Origin: an uncultured Erythrobacter sp.
Lineage (GTDB): Bacteria; Pseudomonadota; Alphaproteobacteria; Sphingomonadales; Sphingomonadaceae
NCBI RefSeq assembly: GCF_947499705.1
Contig: NZ_CANMPJ010000002.1
Coordinates: 864,688-928,687 of the forward strand
Direction: 5' to 3'
DNA: 64,000 nt
Part shown: positions 61,547-64,000 of the stretch, piece after piece
Layout: every line of letters starts with the position of its first letter
Numbering within the stretch: the stretch's first letter is position 1
The notes under the pieces: generated by a model
What the model was told of the DNA's origin: nothing
What the model saw: the letters and a program-made list of their open reading frames with translations, nothing else
The model's database searches: none
Program-made: the position numbers and the translations under genes

Positions 61547-61726
61547 TGTAGTCACACCTTTCTGTTGATCTTCGTTTCACTTGCGACTATTTGCGCCGCT
61601 CCCTTCACATCGACGGGAAATCCATGCGGGAGGCGCGAGAAATCGAGCTGCTCGACCGCTTAACATGATCCTTCGACCAACTCGTGGATGAGCAGGCGAA
61701 GGAGACAGTGCGAAAGGAAAGGCCAC

Positions 61727-62158
61727 ATGGCCAAGAAAATCGAAGGCTATATCAAATTGCAGGTGCCTGCGGGCACTGCAAACCCGTCGCCGCCAATCGG
61801 CCCGGCGCTGGGTCAGCGCGGCGTCAACATCATGGAATTCTGCAAGGCGTTCAACGCCGCGACGCAGGACCTTGAAAAGAACGCCCCGATCCCAACCACG
61901 ATCACCGTCTATGCCGACCGGTCGTTCACCTTCACCTACAAGAGCCCGCCGGCCTCTTACATGATCAAGAAGGCTGCCAAGCTGAAGTCGGGTTCGAAAG
62001 AGCCGGGCAAGGTTGTCGCTGGCTCGATCAAGAAGAGTCAGGTGAAGGAAATCGCGGAAGCCAAGATGGCTGATCTCAACGCGAACGATATCGATCAGGC
62101 CATGAAAATCATCGAAGGCTCTTGCCGTTCGATGGGCCTCGAAGTGGTGGAGGGCTGA
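61727..62158 (+). CDS. rplK: 50S ribosomal protein L11
   Basis: 143 aa. [40 protein letters not shown] is the N-terminal domain with the thiostrepton-region prolines, and the C-terminal RNA-binding part ends [14 protein letters not shown] 61727 with AAGGAAAGG upstream; 13 extra residues of the open frame are rejected. 4 bp before rplA. Separated from nusG by 2.7 kb. Confidence 0.98.
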   Translation: MAKKIEGYIKLQVPAGTANPSPPIGPALGQRGVNIMEFCKAFNAATQDLEKNAPIPTTITVYADRSFTFTYKSPPASYMIKKAAKLKSGSKEPGKVVAGSIKKSQVKEIAEAKMADLNANDIDQAMKIIEGSCRSMGLEVVEG

Positions 62159-62162
62159 ACCC

Positions 62163-62855
62163 ATGGCAAAATTGACGAAAAAGCAAAAAGCCGTCGCTGA
62201 ACTCGACCGCGAAAAGTTCTACTCCGTGGACGAAGCAATCGCGACCCTGCGCGAGCACAAGAGCAAGTTCGACGAGACTGTCGAAATTGCGATCAACCTG
62301 GGTGTCGATCCGCGCCACGCCGACCAGATGGTTCGCGGCATGGTCTCGCTGCCTTCGGGCACCGGCAAGAACGTGAAGGTCGCTGTGTTCGCCAAGGGCG
62401 ACAATGCAGAGAAGGCGACCGCAGCCGGAGCCGACAAGGTTGGCGCTGAAGACCTGATGGAAGACATGCAGGCAGGCAACCTCGATTATGACCGCGTGAT
62501 TGCCACGCCGGACATGATGGGTGTTGTCGGCCGTCTCGGTAAAGTGCTTGGTCCGAAGGGCCTGATGCCGAACCCGAAGCTGGGCACCGTCACCCCGAAC
62601 GTGGAGCAGGCCGTAAAGGACGCCAAAGGCGGCCAGGTCGAATTCCGCGTCGAGAAGATGGGCATCATCCACACCGGTATCGGCAAGATGTCGTTCAAGG
62701 ACGAGGACATCAAAGCGAACTTTGAAGCGCTGACCCAGGCGATCGTGAAGGCCAAGCCTTCGGGTGCCAAGGGCAAGTATGTGAAGAAGATCTCGCTCAC
62801 GTCGACCATGGGCCCAGGCCTGAAGATCGACACTGCAGAGGTTGAAGGCGCGTAA
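62163..62855 (+). CDS. rplA: 50S ribosomal protein L1
   Basis: 230 aa. The L1 signature is seen in [23 protein letters not shown], and [20 protein letters not shown] follows. L1 binds 23S rRNA and usually represses its own operon by binding the rplK leader. A dispersed hairpin repeat and then a strong terminator follow; rplJ-rplL are not downstream here. Confidence 0.98.
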   Translation: MAKLTKKQKAVAELDREKFYSVDEAIATLREHKSKFDETVEIAINLGVDPRHADQMVRGMVSLPSGTGKNVKVAVFAKGDNAEKATAAGADKVGAEDLMEDMQAGNLDYDRVIATPDMMGVVGRLGKVLGPKGLMPNPKLGTVTPNVEQAVKDAKGGQVEFRVEKMGIIHTGIGKMSFKDEDIKANFEALTQAIVKAKPSGAKGKYVKKISLTSTMGPGLKIDTAEVEGA

Positions 62856-62865
62856 TTTGTTTGGG

Positions 62866-62959
62866 GCGAGCACGCATCCGCGTGCTCGCTTCCTCGCTCA
62901 TACGACCTAAAGGTCGCGTCGCTGCGGACTCCCAGTCGGGCTTGCGGCCCTGCGGGCCG
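62866..62959 (+). repeat. Dispersed hairpin repeat, copy B
   Basis: Starts 11 bp after the rplA stop. Hairpin 1: perfect 10-bp stem (62866-62875 with 62880-62889), loop ATCC. TTCCTCGCTCATA, hairpin 2 CGACCT-AA-AGGTCG, TCGCTGCGG, hairpin 3 CCC-AGTC-GGG (62931-62940), hairpin 4 CGGCCC-TGC-GGGCCG (62945-62959). Confidence 0.82.
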
Positions 62960-62998
62960 AAATAGCGTTTTCCTACTTCAAGCTACAACACATAAGAG

Positions 62999-63028
62999 GG
63001 GCTGGACGAGCAATCGTCCGGCCCTTTT
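62999..63028 (+). terminator. rplK-rplA terminator
   Basis: 10-bp stem (62999-63008 with 63015-63024, one G/T), loop AGCAAT, then TTTT. It lies 40 bp after repeat copy B, so both are within the same 3' region. Confidence 0.88.
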
Positions 63029-63132
63029 GTTTGTACAGCGTCTACTTCTTGCGATTCAGGCCGGTTCAGCACGCTGCAATTCTGGGCTGTTAGATTGGCG
63101 GCATCGAACGGTCAGTATGTGGGGTGAAGTCC

Positions 63133-63969
63133 GTGCGCACAATCACAGCTCTAGTCGCTTCATTCGCGGTCATGATCTCCGCTCACGCTTCTGCTCAATC
63201 GGTGCAGCCCAGACCGATCAGCGATGCGGCGCTTCAGACCAAGGCGGACGAGGCATGTCGCAGCAAGGCGACGCTGGCGTCCGGTGCGATAAGGGTCGCC
63301 GATCTTGATGGCGATGGGCAGGCCGATGTCCTGTTCAACTGGGCCAGAGTGACTTGCGCCAAACCTGTCGGTGCCGCGGGCGGTGCTGGCTTTTGCGGGA
63401 TGCATAATTGCAGCGTCGATATTTATCTCTCGTCGCAATACAATCCGGGCGATTGGCCCAAACCGATCCTCAACCACCGCGAGGCCTCCCTGCAGATCCT
63501 CTCGGTACAGCCTCGCGCCCTTGTCCGCATATCCTATCAAGGCGGCAGCTGTGAATTTGCGAAAGTGTGTCGGCGCGAATGGCGCTGGGACGGGTCGAAA
63601 TTTGTCAGCCGCGATCTTGGTGCCGGTGATGAAACTGGCCCGCCACCGATCATCGTTACACTGGAAGTGACGAAAGCCAATGTGGCGGGCAACTGGGTCG
63701 GAGCGGCGGATGGCTGCGCGACGGATGCCGTCCTGATGCTGGGCGCCGATGGCAGCTACGCCGGATACGAACAGAATGGCGATTGGCGGCTGCTGGGAAA
63801 TCGGATCGCAATCATGGTGCGCGAGACCTATGTCCTGGGCGATGCAGGCAGCACCCGGCAGGTCCGCGATCCGCAACCGGTCGTGCTCACCGTGAAGAGT
63901 CTGAGTTCAGACCGGATGAGCCTTCAGCAAAGCTCCGGCAAGGTCGAAGATTATCGCCGTTGCGGGTGA
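63133..63969 (+). CDS. Exported protein, unknown function
   Basis: 278 aa from GTG 63133 (GGGG 8 bp upstream); GTG 63124 is an alternative. Signal peptide (TITALVASFAVMISAHASAQ). The first half has VADLDGDGQADVLFNW, an FG-GAP/EF-hand-like calcium-loop motif, and several cysteines (ITCAKPV-type, FCGMHNCS, SCEFAKVC) suggesting disulfides. The second half (VAGNWVGAADGCATDAVLMLGADGSYAGY...GDWRLLGNRIAI) is a lipocalin-like or copper-resistance-like beta unit. No family named. It sits where rplJ would be expected in the standard order. Confidence 0.72.
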   Translation: MRTITALVASFAVMISAHASAQSVQPRPISDAALQTKADEACRSKATLASGAIRVADLDGDGQADVLFNWARVTCAKPVGAAGGAGFCGMHNCSVDIYLSSQYNPGDWPKPILNHREASLQILSVQPRALVRISYQGGSCEFAKVCRREWRWDGSKFVSRDLGAGDETGPPPIIVTLEVTKANVAGNWVGAADGCATDAVLMLGADGSYAGYEQNGDWRLLGNRIAIMVRETYVLGDAGSTRQVRDPQPVVLTVKSLSSDRMSLQQSSGKVEDYRRCG

Positions 63970-64000
63970 GAATTGCCGTTTTCCGCGCAGGTGAAAGCGC

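Larger units (their letters stand above)
61282..61726. other. Intergenic region upstream of rplK with REP-like repeats
   Basis: 445 bp without a convincing gene. It contains a PpsR-type match (61332-61349), a REP-like block (61452-61546) and, near the end, the rplK ribosome site. The rplK promoter and any L1-binding leader must lie here; I could not identify the leader. ORFs through it look random. Confidence 0.6.

Noticed and set aside
61331..61663. 110-aa frame upstream of rplK
   Set aside because: It crosses a REP-like palindrome and direct repeats; Cys/Ser-rich translation is typical of non-coding DNA.
1..64000. CRISPR arrays, prophage, insertion sequences or toxin-antitoxin pairs
   Set aside because: No regularly spaced direct repeats, transposase or integrase motifs, or paired small toxin/antitoxin genes were seen; the repeats found are intergenic hairpins.

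Overview
The window reads as ordinary chromosome of a GC-rich alphaproteobacterium, most likely a member of the Sphingomonadales close to Erythrobacter (Erythrobacteraceae). The evidence is gene content and order: tyrC-hisC next to metX-metW, hflK-hflC-degP, FzlA, an NDUFA12-like complex I subunit followed by a DUF2155 protein and aat, a DUF1674 (SDHAF4-like) gene beside rsmB, an Oar-type TonB-dependent receptor, and a bacteriophytochrome/heme oxygenase pair preceded by PpsR-type sites. The species assignment is inference. No phage, insertion sequence, CRISPR array or secretion island was seen. The novelty lies in small genes, intergenic elements and uncharacterised family members.

Layout. 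1-7.9 kb: YdcF fragment, a PlsC-like acyltransferase, aromatic amino acid/histidine genes (tyrC-hisC) divergent from methionine genes (metX-metW), a glyoxalase-like protein, two small exported proteins, the divisome factor FzlA, and MsrB. 8-17.4 kb: a class A penicillin-binding protein, then envelope proteolysis (degP, hflC, hflK) divergent from the Fe-S carrier ApbC/Mrp and an orphan molybdopterin oxidoreductase. 17.4-26.2 kb: ferrochelatase, cytochrome P450, a 56-aa DUF1674 protein, rsmB, a double-hotdog-like protein with msrA, two tandem exported methyltransferase-like proteins, aguB, folK and tRNA-Lys. 26.3-33 kb: a ProA-like aldehyde dehydrogenase, a peptide transporter, a queuosine-precursor transporter, a nucleoside transporter and a 2-oxoglutarate/Fe(II) oxygenase. 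33-42.5 kb: a giant TonB-dependent receptor, a MASE1 hybrid kinase, a TonB-like protein, and manC-manA. 42.5-46 kb: the light-sensing bphO-bphP operon. 46-54.9 kb: a PHA-system protein, xpaC-like/telA, DUF389, a fatty acyl-AMP ligase, recX, a DUF192 lipoprotein, an NDUFA12-like protein, DUF2155 and aat. 55-64 kb: tRNA-Trp, an exported protein, two paralogous 49-aa proteins, an alanine symporter, secE-nusG, a small zinc-type protein, a PspA-like protein, a membrane protein paired with an ABA4-like protein, rplK-rplA, and an exported protein at the right edge.

Main observations. (1) A dispersed intergenic repeat of about 90-120 bp occurs five times. It is built of up to four hairpins whose stems differ between copies while the pairing and some loop bases (ATCC, RGTC) are kept. 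(2) Two adjacent genes encode paralogous proteins of exactly 49 aa that align without gaps; one of them lies in a stretch that looks empty. (3) Two TGT-N12-ACA (PpsR/CrtJ-type) boxes stand 25 bp apart upstream of bphO-bphP, and a third lies upstream of the ABA4-like gene. (4) A match to the EcfG general-stress promoter (GGAAC-N17-CGTT) precedes degP. (5) A hairpin with near-perfect 30-bp arms sits between metW and the glyoxalase-like gene. (6) The usual tRNA-Trp/secE/nusG/rplK/rplA block is split by inserted genes. All functional statements rest on motif recognition by eye; no database search was run.
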